Assembly (NCBI GenBank): GCA_029782025.1
Contig: JAKOVR010000213.1
Location: 1-64,000 of the forward strand
Reading direction: 5' to 3'
Origin: Actinomycetes bacterium
GTDB taxonomy: Bacteria > Actinomycetota > Acidimicrobiia > Acidimicrobiales > Acidimicrobilacustridaceae
DNA: 64,000 nt
Shown here: piece by piece, positions 14,425 to 22,955 of the stretch
Numbering within the stretch: position 1 is the stretch's first letter
Layout: the number at the start of each line of letters is the position of its first letter
Position numbers and translations under genes: made by a program
Notes under the pieces: generated by a model
Told to the model about the DNA's origin: nothing
Database searches by the model: none
The model's input: only the letters and a program-made list of their open reading frames with translations

Positions 14425-15603
14425 ATGGCGACCTACCGCGACCTCCTCCGCCAAGCCAAGCAAGAGATCCGCGAGGTGAGCACCGAGGAGGCCGACGAGC
14501 TGCGCCAGCAGCCCGGCGCCATCGTGCTCGACGTCCGGGAGCCCGACGAGTACGAGCAGGGCGCCATCCCGGGCTCGCTCCACATCCCCCGCGGCAACCT
14601 CGAGAGCAACATCGAAGGGCGGGTGCCCGATCGGTCCGCCCCCGTGATCGTGCTGTGCGCCGGCGGGTTCCGGTCGGCGTTCGCCACCAAGACGCTCGGC
14701 GAGCTCGGCTACACCAACGCCGTGTCGGTGGTGGGGGGCTTCAACCGCTGGAAGGACGAGGGTCGCGAGTGGCGCACGCCGCGGGTGCTCTCCCCGGAGC
14801 AGCGCAACCGCTACCACCGCCACCTCCTCCTGCCCGAGGTGGGCGAGGCGGGGCAGCTGCAGCTGCTCGACGCCAAGGTGCTCCTGCTCGGCGCCGGCGG
14901 GCTCGGGTCGCCGGCGGCCATGTACCTCGCCGCCGCCGGCGTCGGCACGATCGGCATCATCGACATGGACGTCGTCGACGAGTCGAACCTGCAGCGCCAG
15001 ATCCTCCACAACATCGAGCGGGTGGGGGAGCGCAAGGTCGACTCGGCCAAGAAGACCCTGACGCTGCTGAACCCCGACGTGAACGTCGTCGCCCACGACA
15101 CCCGGCTCGGCGCCGACAACGTCATCGAACTGCTCAGCCAGTACGACATCGTCGTGGACGGGGCCGACAACTTCCCGTCGCGCTACCTGCTCAACGACGC
15201 GTCGCTGAAGACCGGCACGCCTGTGGTCCACGGATCGATCTTCCGGTTCGAGGGCCAGGTCACGGTGTTCAAGCCCCACGACGGCCCCTGCTACCGCTGC
15301 TTCATCCCCGAGCCCCCGCCGGCCGAGCTGGCCCCGTCGTGCGCGGAGGCCGGTGTGCTCGGCGTGCTGCCCGGCATCGTCGGCTCGATCCAGGCGCTCG
15401 AGGCCATCAAGCTCATCCTCGATCTCGGCGACTCGCTCAGCGGCCGGCTGCTCGCCTACGACGCGCTGGAGCAGAGCTTCCGCACCTACAAGCTCAAGCG
15501 CGACCCGCACTGCCCGGCCTGCTCGGTCGATCCCCAGCAGCTCACCATCGCCGAGTACGACGAGTACTGCATGCCCCATCCCCTGCAGCCGCCGCAGGGC
15601 TGA
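14425..15603 (+). CDS. rhodanese-E1 fusion: sulfur-carrier adenylyltransferase/sulfurtransferase (MoeZ-like)
   Basis: A 392-residue two-domain protein. Residues 1-115 are a rhodanese domain with active-site Cys in VLCAGGFRS. Residues 125-392 are a ThiF/MoeB E1 domain with GAGGLGSPAAMYLAAAGVG (ATP binding), the Arg finger region NLQRQILH, and zinc ligands CYRC and CPAC. Such proteins adenylate and thiolate the C-terminal Gly-Gly of MoaD/ThiS-like carriers for molybdopterin, thiamin, cysteine or thiouridine synthesis. In MoeZ and MOCS3 the rhodanese follows the E1; here it precedes it. No sulfur-carrier gene lies next to it, so the pathway cannot be told. CAGGAG lies 9 bases before the ATG. Confidence 0.9.
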   Translation: MATYRDLLRQAKQEIREVSTEEADELRQQPGAIVLDVREPDEYEQGAIPGSLHIPRGNLESNIEGRVPDRSAPVIVLCAGGFRSAFATKTLGELGYTNAVSVVGGFNRWKDEGREWRTPRVLSPEQRNRYHRHLLLPEVGEAGQLQLLDAKVLLLGAGGLGSPAAMYLAAAGVGTIGIIDMDVVDESNLQRQILHNIERVGERKVDSAKKTLTLLNPDVNVVAHDTRLGADNVIELLSQYDIVVDGADNFPSRYLLNDASLKTGTPVVHGSIFRFEGQVTVFKPHDGPCYRCFIPEPPPAELAPSCAEAGVLGVLPGIVGSIQALEAIKLILDLGDSLSGRLLAYDALEQSFRTYKLKRDPHCPACSVDPQQLTIAEYDEYCMPHPLQPPQG

Positions 15604-15647
15604 GGTCCGCCCGGGGATTGGCCCGGGCCGAGGGCGGGCCGTCTAGG

Positions 15648-17000
15648 TTGAGTGGGCTGTCCGCTGTCCGCTCGGAGCCCACCATCTCAGTCGTCGCCAC
15701 CCTCCGCGAGAAGAACCCGCTCCCCGCGGGTGCGCTCCCCGTGGCGGTCGGGCTGGCCATCAACGGGGCGGCCACCTACGCCTTCCTCGGCATCGCCTCG
15801 CGTGCCCTCGACGGGGCCGACTACTCCGCCCTCAGCAACTTCTGGGCGTTGCTGTTCGGGCTCGGCAACGGGGCCATGCAACCGCTCGAGCAGGAGGTGG
15901 CACGGTCGGTGTCGGCCCGGCGGGCCCAGGGCATCGGGGCCGGCCCTGTCGTCCGGCAGGCGGCGGTGATCGGTGGCGTGTTCACCGTCGTGCTCTGCGT
16001 CGCCATCGCCCTCGGGCGGGGCACGCTCGAGGAGCGCCAGTTCAACGGCACCGGTTCGCTGGTCCCCGCCCTGATGCTCGGCCTCGCCGGGTTCTGCGTC
16101 GCGCACCTGGCCCGCGGCACGCTGTCGTCGCACGGTCGCTTCCGGGGGTATGCCGTCTTCTTCGCCGGCGAGGGGCTCTACCGCCTGGTCCTCGTGGGCC
16201 TGCTCGCCTTCCTCGGGGCGAAGGTCCTCGGCCCCTACGGGCTCGTCGCCGCCATCGCCCCCTTCCTGGCCATGGGCACCGCCGTGCTCTCCGAGCGGGA
16301 CCTGCTCGACCCGGGCCCGGACCCCGACCGCGGCGAGCTCACCCGCAACCTCGGCTGGCTGCTGCTCGGCGCCGGCTCGCTGTCGCTGCTCCTCCAGTCG
16401 GGCACGATCGCGGTCGGCTGGTACGCCACCGGGATCGACAGCGCCGCGGCGGGGAAGTTCCTCTCGGGTCTGGCCATCGCCCGGGTGCCCCTGTTCCTGT
16501 TCCAGGCCGTGCTCGCCTCGTTGTTGCCCAAGCTGTCGCGGCTGGCGGCGCAGGGGAGCTACGACGAGTTCCACCGGGGATTGCGCCGGCTCGTCGCCGC
16601 CATCCTCGCCCTCGGCGCCGTTGCCACCCTGGCGGCGGCCCTGCTCGGCCCGGTGGCGATGCGGATCGTGTTCAAGGACAGCCTGGCCCTGACCGGCCGG
16701 GACCTGGCGATGATGACGGCGGCCAGCGTGCTGATGATGGCCGCCATCTGCCTCGACCAGGCCCTCATCGCCCTCGACGCCCACAGCCGCATGGCCCTCG
16801 GCTGGGTGGCGGCGTTCGCCACCTTCGTGGTGGCCGTCGCCCTGGGATCGGAGCTGTTCTGGCGGGTGGAGCTGGCGCTGGTGCTGTCGGGCACCGTCGC
16901 CCTGGTGTGGATGTACGCGTTCTTGAACGAACGCTTGCGCCACCGCCCTCCGGCCCGGGCCCTGTCCCTGGCCGAGGCCGACGGCAGCCTGGTGGACTGA
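15648..17000 (+). CDS. polysaccharide flippase-like membrane protein (MOP/Wzx-type)
   Basis: About 450 residues with roughly 12 predicted membrane helices, in the pattern of multidrug/oligosaccharidyl-lipid/polysaccharide exporters. An N-terminal helix pair (GLAINGAATYAFLGIASRAL) is followed by NFWALLFGLGNGAMQPLEQE, a motif seen in flippases of this superfamily. Its likely role is moving lipid-linked sugar units across the membrane for the glycan genes downstream. The start is uncertain: the frame is open far upstream through the rhodanese-E1 gene, and the first plausible start in the gap is TTG 15648, just after a TCTAGG tract. Confidence 0.75.
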   Translation: MSGLSAVRSEPTISVVATLREKNPLPAGALPVAVGLAINGAATYAFLGIASRALDGADYSALSNFWALLFGLGNGAMQPLEQEVARSVSARRAQGIGAGPVVRQAAVIGGVFTVVLCVAIALGRGTLEERQFNGTGSLVPALMLGLAGFCVAHLARGTLSSHGRFRGYAVFFAGEGLYRLVLVGLLAFLGAKVLGPYGLVAAIAPFLAMGTAVLSERDLLDPGPDPDRGELTRNLGWLLLGAGSLSLLLQSGTIAVGWYATGIDSAAAGKFLSGLAIARVPLFLFQAVLASLLPKLSRLAAQGSYDEFHRGLRRLVAAILALGAVATLAAALLGPVAMRIVFKDSLALTGRDLAMMTAASVLMMAAICLDQALIALDAHSRMALGWVAAFATFVVAVALGSELFWRVELALVLSGTVALVWMYAFLNERLRHRPPARALSLAEADGSLVD

Positions 17001-17030
17001 TCCGTCCGGGCGGCGCCGGGTGCCACCACT

Positions 17031-17081
17031 TGCGGTGGGGGCCCCACTACCCTTGGACCCCGCGTGCGGAGGGGGCCCCAC
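17031..17081. repeat. tandem 17-bp direct repeats, each with a GGGGGCCCC palindrome
   Basis: TGCGG(T/A)GGGGGCCCCAC occurs at 17031-17047 and 17065-17081 with one mismatch and a 34-base period, which puts both copies on about the same helix face. They lie 19-69 bases before the start of the secreted-protein gene. The arrangement looks like paired operator sites. Confidence 0.5.
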
Positions 17082-17099
17082 CCGACCTGTAGGACGCGC

Positions 17100-18122
17100 A
17101 TGCCCATGCACACCAGACCGTACGGACCCCGGGGGGCCGGCGTGGCCCTCGCGGCCGCGCTGGCGCTGGCCGGCACCAGTGCCTGTGGCCGAGCCGCCGC
17201 CCCCACCGAGATGGGGACCGGAGCCCCGGCGGCGGCTGCGTCCCCTGCGGCCCCGGCCGCCCCGAGCGGACCCACGCTGCCCACCCTCCCGCCGATTCGG
17301 CAGGGCCGACCCGAGGCCTTCGACGCCAGCGGGTGCCTGCAGGGCCCGCCGGTGTCGGCGTCGGGCTCGCCGAGGTGCACCACGACGGCCGACCAGCTCG
17401 ACGCCCAGCGGGCCGGCGCCTCGGCCGACGACTGGCGCGACCTCGCCGGTTTCACCGGGACGCACTACGCCACCGATCTCCGCGCCGGTGCGCCGGTCGT
17501 GCTCACCGATTCGGTTCGCTCCGGCCCGACGGCGGCGGGCACCTGGGCCGCCCTCGGCCTGGCCCGCAACCAGTCGGCGGCGACGATCGCCACCCTCTCG
17601 GTCACCGCCCAGCTCGTCGGGCCCGACGGCACGGTGGTCGGGACCGCTACCGCCACCTCGCCCGTGGGAAACGTGCGACCGGGCGAGCCGGTGCCGTTCC
17701 AGCTGGCCAGCGACGTGCCGGCCTCGGGGGTGGCGTCGGTGCGCTGGACCGCGGGGAGCGACCCGGCCGCTCCGGCCCCGGCCAGCCGCGCCTTCCAGAT
17801 CGCCACCTTCTGGACCCGCCCCGCCGGTGGTCGCCCGATGGAGGGTCCGCTCCACCAGGACCACGGCTCGGCCGCGAGCCACCTCGTGTTCGGCTCGGTG
17901 ACCAACCTCGGCCCGGCCACCGCGGGCGCCGACGTGGTCGGCGCCTGGCTCGACCGCTCGGGCCGGGTGGCCTTCGTGGCCGCGTCGCCCGGTCTGTCCG
18001 GAGCGGCGGCAGCAGCCACCGTTCCGGCCGGGGGGTTCGCCGACTTCCTCCTCGAGGTGCCGGCGCCGACCGCCGCCGCCGTGGCCGAACTGACCCCGCT
18101 GATCTGGGCGGTGGGACGGTGA
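17100..18122 (+). CDS. secreted, probably membrane-anchored protein of unknown function
   Basis: About 340 residues: a basic N-terminus, a hydrophobic signal helix (GVALAAALALAGTSAC), then an Ala/Pro-rich spacer. The Cys after the helix could be a lipoprotein cysteine, although the preceding residues (TSA) fit the lipobox poorly. The mature part is beta-rich with two similar stretches (ATIATLSVTAQLVGPDG and ASHLVFGSVTNLGPATAGAD) resembling immunoglobulin-like folds. ATG 17100 and ATG 17106 are both possible starts. The stop overlaps the next start (GTGA), so it is translationally coupled to the propeller protein, and the two probably work together outside the cell. Confidence 0.65.
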   Translation: MPMHTRPYGPRGAGVALAAALALAGTSACGRAAAPTEMGTGAPAAAASPAAPAAPSGPTLPTLPPIRQGRPEAFDASGCLQGPPVSASGSPRCTTTADQLDAQRAGASADDWRDLAGFTGTHYATDLRAGAPVVLTDSVRSGPTAAGTWAALGLARNQSAATIATLSVTAQLVGPDGTVVGTATATSPVGNVRPGEPVPFQLASDVPASGVASVRWTAGSDPAAPAPASRAFQIATFWTRPAGGRPMEGPLHQDHGSAASHLVFGSVTNLGPATAGADVVGAWLDRSGRVAFVAASPGLSGAAAAATVPAGGFADFLLEVPAPTAAAVAELTPLIWAVGR

Positions 18123-20086
18123 GCCCCCGTCGACGGTTGACCGCGATCGCTGTGCTGCTCCTCGCCTCGTTGCTGCCGGCCAGCCCCGTGCTCCGGCCGG
18201 CGCCGGCGGCGGCGGCGGTGGCGCCCACCCGATCGCAGGGGCAGGGGCCGTTGGGCGACATCCTGTACTGGGCCGACGTCTACAAGTGCGGGGACCTCAC
18301 CCGCGACACGCTCGCCGCCATGATCGTGGTGCCCACCTTCACCGAGACCGGGGCCGCGTCGGCCACCACCGCGCCGTCCCCCATGACCCTGAGTCGCTAC
18401 GACACCCAGGACGCGTTGTACCTCAACGGGGTGCCGGACAGCACCACGAAGGTGTTCTTCCATCCCGGCATCGGCGAGTGGCAGTGGGACTCGGCCGGCG
18501 GGTGGACCCTGAGCGCCGGGACCGCCATCGACACGTCGACCGCGGCCAAGCAGGCCGCCATCACGATGTCCACCCGGTACTGCGCCTCGACGGCGCCGAC
18601 ACCGGAGGGGCGTCGGGCCTCCGCCTGGGCCCCCTGGTACTACTGCGTGACCGACCCCACCCCGACCCGGTGCGAGACCAACTACGCCGCCGTCCTCGAT
18701 CAGGGCGTGCTCAACCTGGCGTCGATCGCCGGCATCGCCAGCACGGGGGGCATGGAGTGGCGGACGTGCGACGTGGCGGGCATCGGCACGGTCTCGTGCG
18801 GCTACGTCGATCCGACCAAGGCCCAGGGCCTCAAGAGCTTCACCGCCCCCAACTACGGTCCGGCCCCGCTCTCGGCCCCGTTCTACGTGTTCGAGTACGG
18901 GGGCAAGGAGTACCGCTACTGGGAGTCCGTCGACACCGGCTACGCCACCAGCTACCGGGCGTACAAGGGGATCACCAAGAACGCCCGCACCAGCCTGACG
19001 TGGGAGTCGAGCCTCACCCTGTGCGACCGCACCAAGGGGCGGGGCGACTGCCAGCCCAAGTGGTCGCCGGTGGACGACGGCGGGTTCACGGCCACGCCCA
19101 AGGGGCGGGTGGCGCTCGGGCGGAACCTCGACGGCCGCATCGAGGCGTTCGTGGTCGGCGTCGACGGCCACCTCTACCACCGGTGGCAGGTCGCGGTGAA
19201 CTCGTCGTGGTCGCCGTGGTTCCCGCTCGGCGGCACCTTCCCCGCGGGTACCTCCCCGGTGGTCGGCCGCAACCTCGACGGCCGGCTGGAGGTGTTCGCC
19301 GTGGCCGGTGACGGGCGGCTGTACCACAGTTGGCAGGTGGTCCCCAACGGTTCGTGGTCGGGCTTCTTCCCCCTCGGGTCACCGGTCGGCACGGTCGGAC
19401 TCCCCGCCATCGGTGCCAACCTGGACGGCCGCCAGGAGGTCTTCGTCAGAGCCGGCGACGGCAAGCTCTGGCACGCCTACCAGAGCGTCGCCAACGGCGG
19501 CTGGACCCCGTGGTTCCCGCTCGGCGGGATCACCATGCCCGCCGGCGGCGTGCCCGCCGTCGTCACGAACGCCGACGGGCGCCAGCAGGTGGCGGCCCTC
19601 GGCACGGACGGCCGGCTCGTGACGTTGGCCCAGACCGTCCCCAACGGCGGGTGGACGGCCACCAGCACCCTGGCTGGCGGGCCGTTCGTCGCCACGGCTA
19701 ATCCCGCCCTCGGGCGCAACGCCGACGGTCGCCTCGAGATCGTGGTGGCCGGCGACATCTACGGTGTGCTCTACCACGCCTGGCAGGACACGCCGGGCGG
19801 CGCGTTCGGCCCGTTCTTCCTCCTCGGGGCGGCCTCGAGCCAGACCCCGACGGTGACCCTCGACCTCGCCGGCAAGCTCAACATCTTCATCGTCGGGGTC
19901 GGCGGCGCCCTCGGCGTGGTGCGCCAGGCCGTCAGGAACGGTCCGTGGCTGCCTCTCGCCACCATCGGTGGCGCGGCCGCGACCCGTCCGGCCGTCGACC
20001 TCAACGTCGACACCCGCCTCGACCTCTACGCCACCCAGGCCAACGGCGCCGTGCTCCACGCCTATCAGCTGACGGTCCCGCAGTGA
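18119..20086 (+). CDS. secreted protein with seven-repeat PLL-like lectin propeller
   Basis: A 655-residue protein with signal peptide (RLTAIAVLLLASLLPASPVL). The region of about 290 residues after it is Cys- and aromatic-rich (YWADVYKCGDLTRDTL, TRYCAST, PWYYCVTDPT) and has no recognised fold; a transglycosylase-like role is possible but not shown. From about residue 320 to the end come seven repeats of 40-45 residues, such as GRNLDGRLEVFAVAGDGRLY then HSWQ...W..FFPLG. These match the sugar-binding beta-propeller of Photorhabdus-type PLL lectins. The last two repeats are more diverged. It may hold the protein to surface glycans. It lies directly before the rhamnose genes. Confidence 0.75.
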   Translation: MSPRRRLTAIAVLLLASLLPASPVLRPAPAAAAVAPTRSQGQGPLGDILYWADVYKCGDLTRDTLAAMIVVPTFTETGAASATTAPSPMTLSRYDTQDALYLNGVPDSTTKVFFHPGIGEWQWDSAGGWTLSAGTAIDTSTAAKQAAITMSTRYCASTAPTPEGRRASAWAPWYYCVTDPTPTRCETNYAAVLDQGVLNLASIAGIASTGGMEWRTCDVAGIGTVSCGYVDPTKAQGLKSFTAPNYGPAPLSAPFYVFEYGGKEYRYWESVDTGYATSYRAYKGITKNARTSLTWESSLTLCDRTKGRGDCQPKWSPVDDGGFTATPKGRVALGRNLDGRIEAFVVGVDGHLYHRWQVAVNSSWSPWFPLGGTFPAGTSPVVGRNLDGRLEVFAVAGDGRLYHSWQVVPNGSWSGFFPLGSPVGTVGLPAIGANLDGRQEVFVRAGDGKLWHAYQSVANGGWTPWFPLGGITMPAGGVPAVVTNADGRQQVAALGTDGRLVTLAQTVPNGGWTATSTLAGGPFVATANPALGRNADGRLEIVVAGDIYGVLYHAWQDTPGGAFGPFFLLGAASSQTPTVTLDLAGKLNIFIVGVGGALGVVRQAVRNGPWLPLATIGGAAATRPAVDLNVDTRLDLYATQANGAVLHAYQLTVPQ

Positions 20087-20092
20087 TAGAAC
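20087..20092 (+). promoter_or_regulatory. -10-like element TAGAAC, leaderless rmlC-like gene
   Basis: TAGAAC overlaps the end of the propeller gene and lies 7 bases before ATG 20100; no Shine-Dalgarno sequence is present. Confidence 0.45.
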
Positions 20093-20099
20093 GCCGGCC

Positions 20100-20666
20100 A
20101 TGGCCAGCGTGACCGCTTCCGAGGTGATCGACGGCGTCGTCATCGTCACCCCCGACGTCCACGGCGACGAACGGGGGCTGTTCGTGGAGACCTACCGGCG
20201 CGCCTGGTTCCCGGGCGGACGGGAGATGATCCAGTCCAACCGGGCCGACCGGCGGGCCGGCGCCATCGTGGGCCTGCACTACCACCTCCACCAGGCCGAC
20301 TACTGGTACGTCCCGTTCGGGCGGGCCCGGGTGGTGCTCCACGACCTCCGCGAGGGTTCGCCCACCGACGGCCGGACCGAGGTCATGGACCTCGGCGCCC
20401 GCGACGACGGCACGCACGACCACCGGGGGATCTACATCCCGCCCGGGGTGGCCCACGGGTTCGCCTCGCTCACCGACATGACGATCACCTACCTCGTCGA
20501 CGGCTACTACAACCCGGCCGACGAGCTGGGTGTGGCCTGGGATGATCCCGAGATCGGCGCCGACTGGGGGGTGGCGGCGCCGGTGCTGTCGGGCCGCGAC
20601 CAGGCCAACCCCCGGCGGGCCGCCATCCCGGCGCCGGTCCGGCCCCACGCGTCGCTGCGGACCTGA
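20100..20666 (+). CDS. dTDP-4-dehydrorhamnose 3,5-epimerase-like protein (RmlC)
   Basis: A 188-residue cupin of the RmlC family, which epimerises dTDP-4-keto-6-deoxyglucose on the way to dTDP-L-rhamnose. Conserved features are GDERGLFVETYRR at the N-terminus, GLHYH with the catalytic His, the strand ADYWYVPFGRARVVLHDLR, and IPPGVAHGFASL. The RmlB- and RmlD-like genes follow within 2 kb; the thymidylyltransferase RmlA is not in this window. It ends in a hairpin shared with the convergent gene. Confidence 0.88.
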   Translation: MASVTASEVIDGVVIVTPDVHGDERGLFVETYRRAWFPGGREMIQSNRADRRAGAIVGLHYHLHQADYWYVPFGRARVVLHDLREGSPTDGRTEVMDLGARDDGTHDHRGIYIPPGVAHGFASLTDMTITYLVDGYYNPADELGVAWDDPEIGADWGVAAPVLSGRDQANPRRAAIPAPVRPHASLRT

Positions 20667-20689
20667 GCGGGCCGCGCCCGCCCGCTCAG
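20663..20689. terminator. hairpin containing both stop codons of convergent genes
   Basis: CTGAGCGGGC (20663-20672) pairs perfectly with GCCCGCTCAG (20680-20689) over a 7-base loop. The TGA stops of the two converging genes lie symmetrically in the two arms. Confidence 0.7.
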
Positions 20690-21084
20690 GGCTTCGTGCC
20701 GGCCACCCGCCCGGCCAGCAGCAGGATCGACGGGAGCAGCGAGAATCGCAGCGCCATGGCGGCGACGGGGTTCCACAGCACGTCGGTCGAGAAGGTGCTC
20801 ACCACCAGGGCCGTGAGCATGACGTTGAGCGGGAGCACGAACCACAGCGGGAGGAACCGCAGCCCGGCTCCCATCCGCTGCAGCCGGGCGACCGTCCGGC
20901 CTCGCGGCCGGCGCCGGACCGTGGGCGTGGCGTGGGGGTGGGCCTCGACGGTGTGGGCCCGGAAGGCGCCGGCCTCCCGGAACGAGGCGCCGCACAGGGG
21001 GCAGGGCACCGGACCGGCCGGGCGCCGGCCGGCGCCGTCGACCGGGTGGCCGAACCAGTCGGTGGCGGGGTCGGCGTCGCTCAC
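20686..21084 (-). CDS. small membrane protein with N-terminal C2H2-type zinc-finger motif
   Basis: About 132 residues. The N-terminal half has CPLCGASFREAGAFRAHTVEAH, matching CX2CX12HX4H of a classical C2H2 zinc finger. After an Arg-rich linker come two hydrophobic helices (LPLWFVLPLNVMLTALVV and MALRFSLLPSILLLAGRVA), so the finger would sit at the membrane. The function is unknown; the finger may bind a protein or nucleic acid. The start is uncertain: GTG 21084 avoids overlap with the divergent RmlB gene, while ATG 21165 would overlap it by 44 bases. It converges on the epimerase gene. Confidence 0.6.
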   Translation of the reverse strand: MSDADPATDWFGHPVDGAGRRPAGPVPCPLCGASFREAGAFRAHTVEAHPHATPTVRRRPRGRTVARLQRMGAGLRFLPLWFVLPLNVMLTALVVSTFSTDVLWNPVAAMALRFSLLPSILLLAGRVAGTKP

Positions 21085-21121
21085 CGTGCTCTCATCGGCC
21101 GCCGTCTGCGAGGATGGAGCG

Positions 21122-22078
21122 ATGCAGCTGTTCGTAACCGGCGGGGCCGGCTTCATCGGCGCCAACTACGTGCACTGGGTGCTCGAGCACACCGACGACA
21201 CGGTCGTCGTGTTCGACGCCCTGACGTACGCCGGCAACCTCGACAACCTCAAGGACGTGATCGACGGGGGGCGGGTCCGGTTCGTGCAGGGCGACATCTG
21301 CGACCGCGAGGCGGTGTCGGCGGCCATGGCCGGCTGTGACGGGGTCGTGCACTTCGCGGCCGAGAGCCACGTCGACCGGTCGATCCTCGGCCCGGACGCG
21401 TTCGTGCGCACCAACTGCGACGGCACCAACGTCGTGTGCGACGTCGCCCGGCGCCACGACGTCGAGCGCGTCCTGCACATCTCGACCGACGAGGTGTACG
21501 GCTCCATCGACGAGGGCTCCTTCAAGGAGGGTGACCGTCTCTCGCCCCGCTCGCCCTACAGCGCGTCGAAGGCTGGGTCCGACCTCATCGCGCTGTCCTA
21601 CGTCTCCACCTACGGGGTGCCGGTGGTCGTGACCCGCTCGTCGAACAACTTCGGGCCCTACCAGTACCCCGAGAAGCTCATCCCGCTGTTCGTCACGAAT
21701 CTGCTCCTCGGCCGTACCGTGCCTCTCTACGGCGACGGACTGAACGTCCGCGACTGGACCTACGTCACGGACAACTGCGCGGCGGTCGACCTCGTGTTCC
21801 GCCGGGGCGAGGTGGGCGAGGTCTACAACATCGGGGCCGGCAACGAGGTCCCCAACCGCGCCATCACCGACCGCCTGCTCGCGCTCTGCGGCGCCGACGA
21901 GAGCCGGGTGGAGTACGTGGCCGACCGGCTCGGTCACGACCGCCGCTACTCGGTCGACTGCGCCAAGGTGCGGGCCCTCGGCTGGGCACCGGAGCACGAC
22001 TTCGAGGCCGCCCTGGAGGCCACGGTGCGGTGGTACACCGACAACCGCTGGTGGTGGGAACCACTGCGCGCCGCCTGA
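21122..22078 (+). CDS. rfbB: dTDP-glucose 4,6-dehydratase
   Basis: A 318-residue extended short-chain dehydrogenase that converts dTDP-glucose to dTDP-4-keto-6-deoxyglucose. It shows the NAD motif GGAGFIG, HFAAESHVDRSI, the TDEVYGS stretch that carries catalytic acidic residues, YSASKAGSD with the Tyr-Lys pair, and RSSNNFGPYQYPEKLIPLF, all typical of RmlB. It is followed 13 bases later by the RmlD-type reductase gene. GAGGAT lies 6 bases before the ATG as a -10-like hexamer. Confidence 0.95.
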   Translation: MQLFVTGGAGFIGANYVHWVLEHTDDTVVVFDALTYAGNLDNLKDVIDGGRVRFVQGDICDREAVSAAMAGCDGVVHFAAESHVDRSILGPDAFVRTNCDGTNVVCDVARRHDVERVLHISTDEVYGSIDEGSFKEGDRLSPRSPYSASKAGSDLIALSYVSTYGVPVVVTRSSNNFGPYQYPEKLIPLFVTNLLLGRTVPLYGDGLNVRDWTYVTDNCAAVDLVFRRGEVGEVYNIGAGNEVPNRAITDRLLALCGADESRVEYVADRLGHDRRYSVDCAKVRALGWAPEHDFEAALEATVRWYTDNRWWWEPLRAA

Positions 22079-22091
22079 TCGGAGCCTGTCG

Positions 22092-22949
22092 ATGCGCATC
22101 GCCGTCACCGGCGCCAACGGCCAGATCGGGCGGGAGCTCGTCCTGCACCTCGAGCACACCGGGACCCACGAGGTCGTGGCCCTCGACCGCGCCGCGCTCG
22201 ACATCACCGACCGCGACGCCGTCCTCGGCACGGTCCTGTCGGTGCGGCCCGACGCCCTGGTCAACTGCGCCGCGTTCACCGCCGTCGACCAGTGCCAGAC
22301 CGAGCTGGGCAAGGCCTACGTGGTCAACGGCCTGGCCGTGCGCCACATGGCCGAGGCCTGCGCCCGGAGCGGCGCCCATCTGGTGCAGCTCTCCACCGAC
22401 TACGTGTTCGACGGGCGCAAGGACGACGCGTACCACGAGTGGGACCCGCCCAACCCGTTGTCGGTGTACGGGCGGTCCAAGCTGGCGGGGGAGACCGAGG
22501 CCCGCACCATCGGCGCGTCGTGCACGGTGGTGCGCACGTCGTGGGTCTGCGGCCGCTACGGGGCCAACATGGTCAAGACCATCCTCCGGCTCGCCGCCGA
22601 GCACAAGACGCTCTCCTTCGTCGACGACCAACGGGGCCGTCCGACCTTCACCGCCGACCTGGCCCCGGCCATCGCCCGGCTCACGGTGGACCGCCGCCCC
22701 GGAACCTTCCACCTCACCAACGACGGCGACGTCAGCTGGTACGAGTTCGCGGGCGAGGTGCTCGCCGCCGCCGGCGACGACCCCGATCGGGTCAAGCCGA
22801 CCACCACGGCCCGCCTGAAGCCCAAGCGCCCGGCGCCCCGGCCGGCCAACTCGGTGCTCGACAACGCGGCGTGGCGGTTCTCGGGCCTGCCGCCGTTGCG
22901 CGACTTCCGCCAGCCGCTGGCCGAGCTCGTGGCCGAGCTCACGGCGTGA
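22092..22949 (+). CDS. rfbD: dTDP-4-dehydrorhamnose reductase
   Basis: A 285-residue RmlD-type reductase making dTDP-L-rhamnose, the last step of the pathway. Motifs: GANGQIGRELV (NAD(P)H binding), NCAAFTAVDQCQ, LSTDYVFDG, and the active-site YGRSKLAGE with Tyr and Lys. RPTFTADLAPAI near the C-terminus is also conserved. It is in an operon with the dehydratase. Confidence 0.95.
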   Translation: MRIAVTGANGQIGRELVLHLEHTGTHEVVALDRAALDITDRDAVLGTVLSVRPDALVNCAAFTAVDQCQTELGKAYVVNGLAVRHMAEACARSGAHLVQLSTDYVFDGRKDDAYHEWDPPNPLSVYGRSKLAGETEARTIGASCTVVRTSWVCGRYGANMVKTILRLAAEHKTLSFVDDQRGRPTFTADLAPAIARLTVDRRPGTFHLTNDGDVSWYEFAGEVLAAAGDDPDRVKPTTTARLKPKRPAPRPANSVLDNAAWRFSGLPPLRDFRQPLAELVAELTA

Positions 22950-22955
22950 CGGTGG

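Noticed and set aside
14425-15603. The rhodanese-E1 protein as the missing E1 partner of YcaO
   Set aside because: It is 36 kb from the cluster, has the features of a sulfur-carrier activator and lacks a peptide-clamp-type extension. TfuA explains the YcaO without it.
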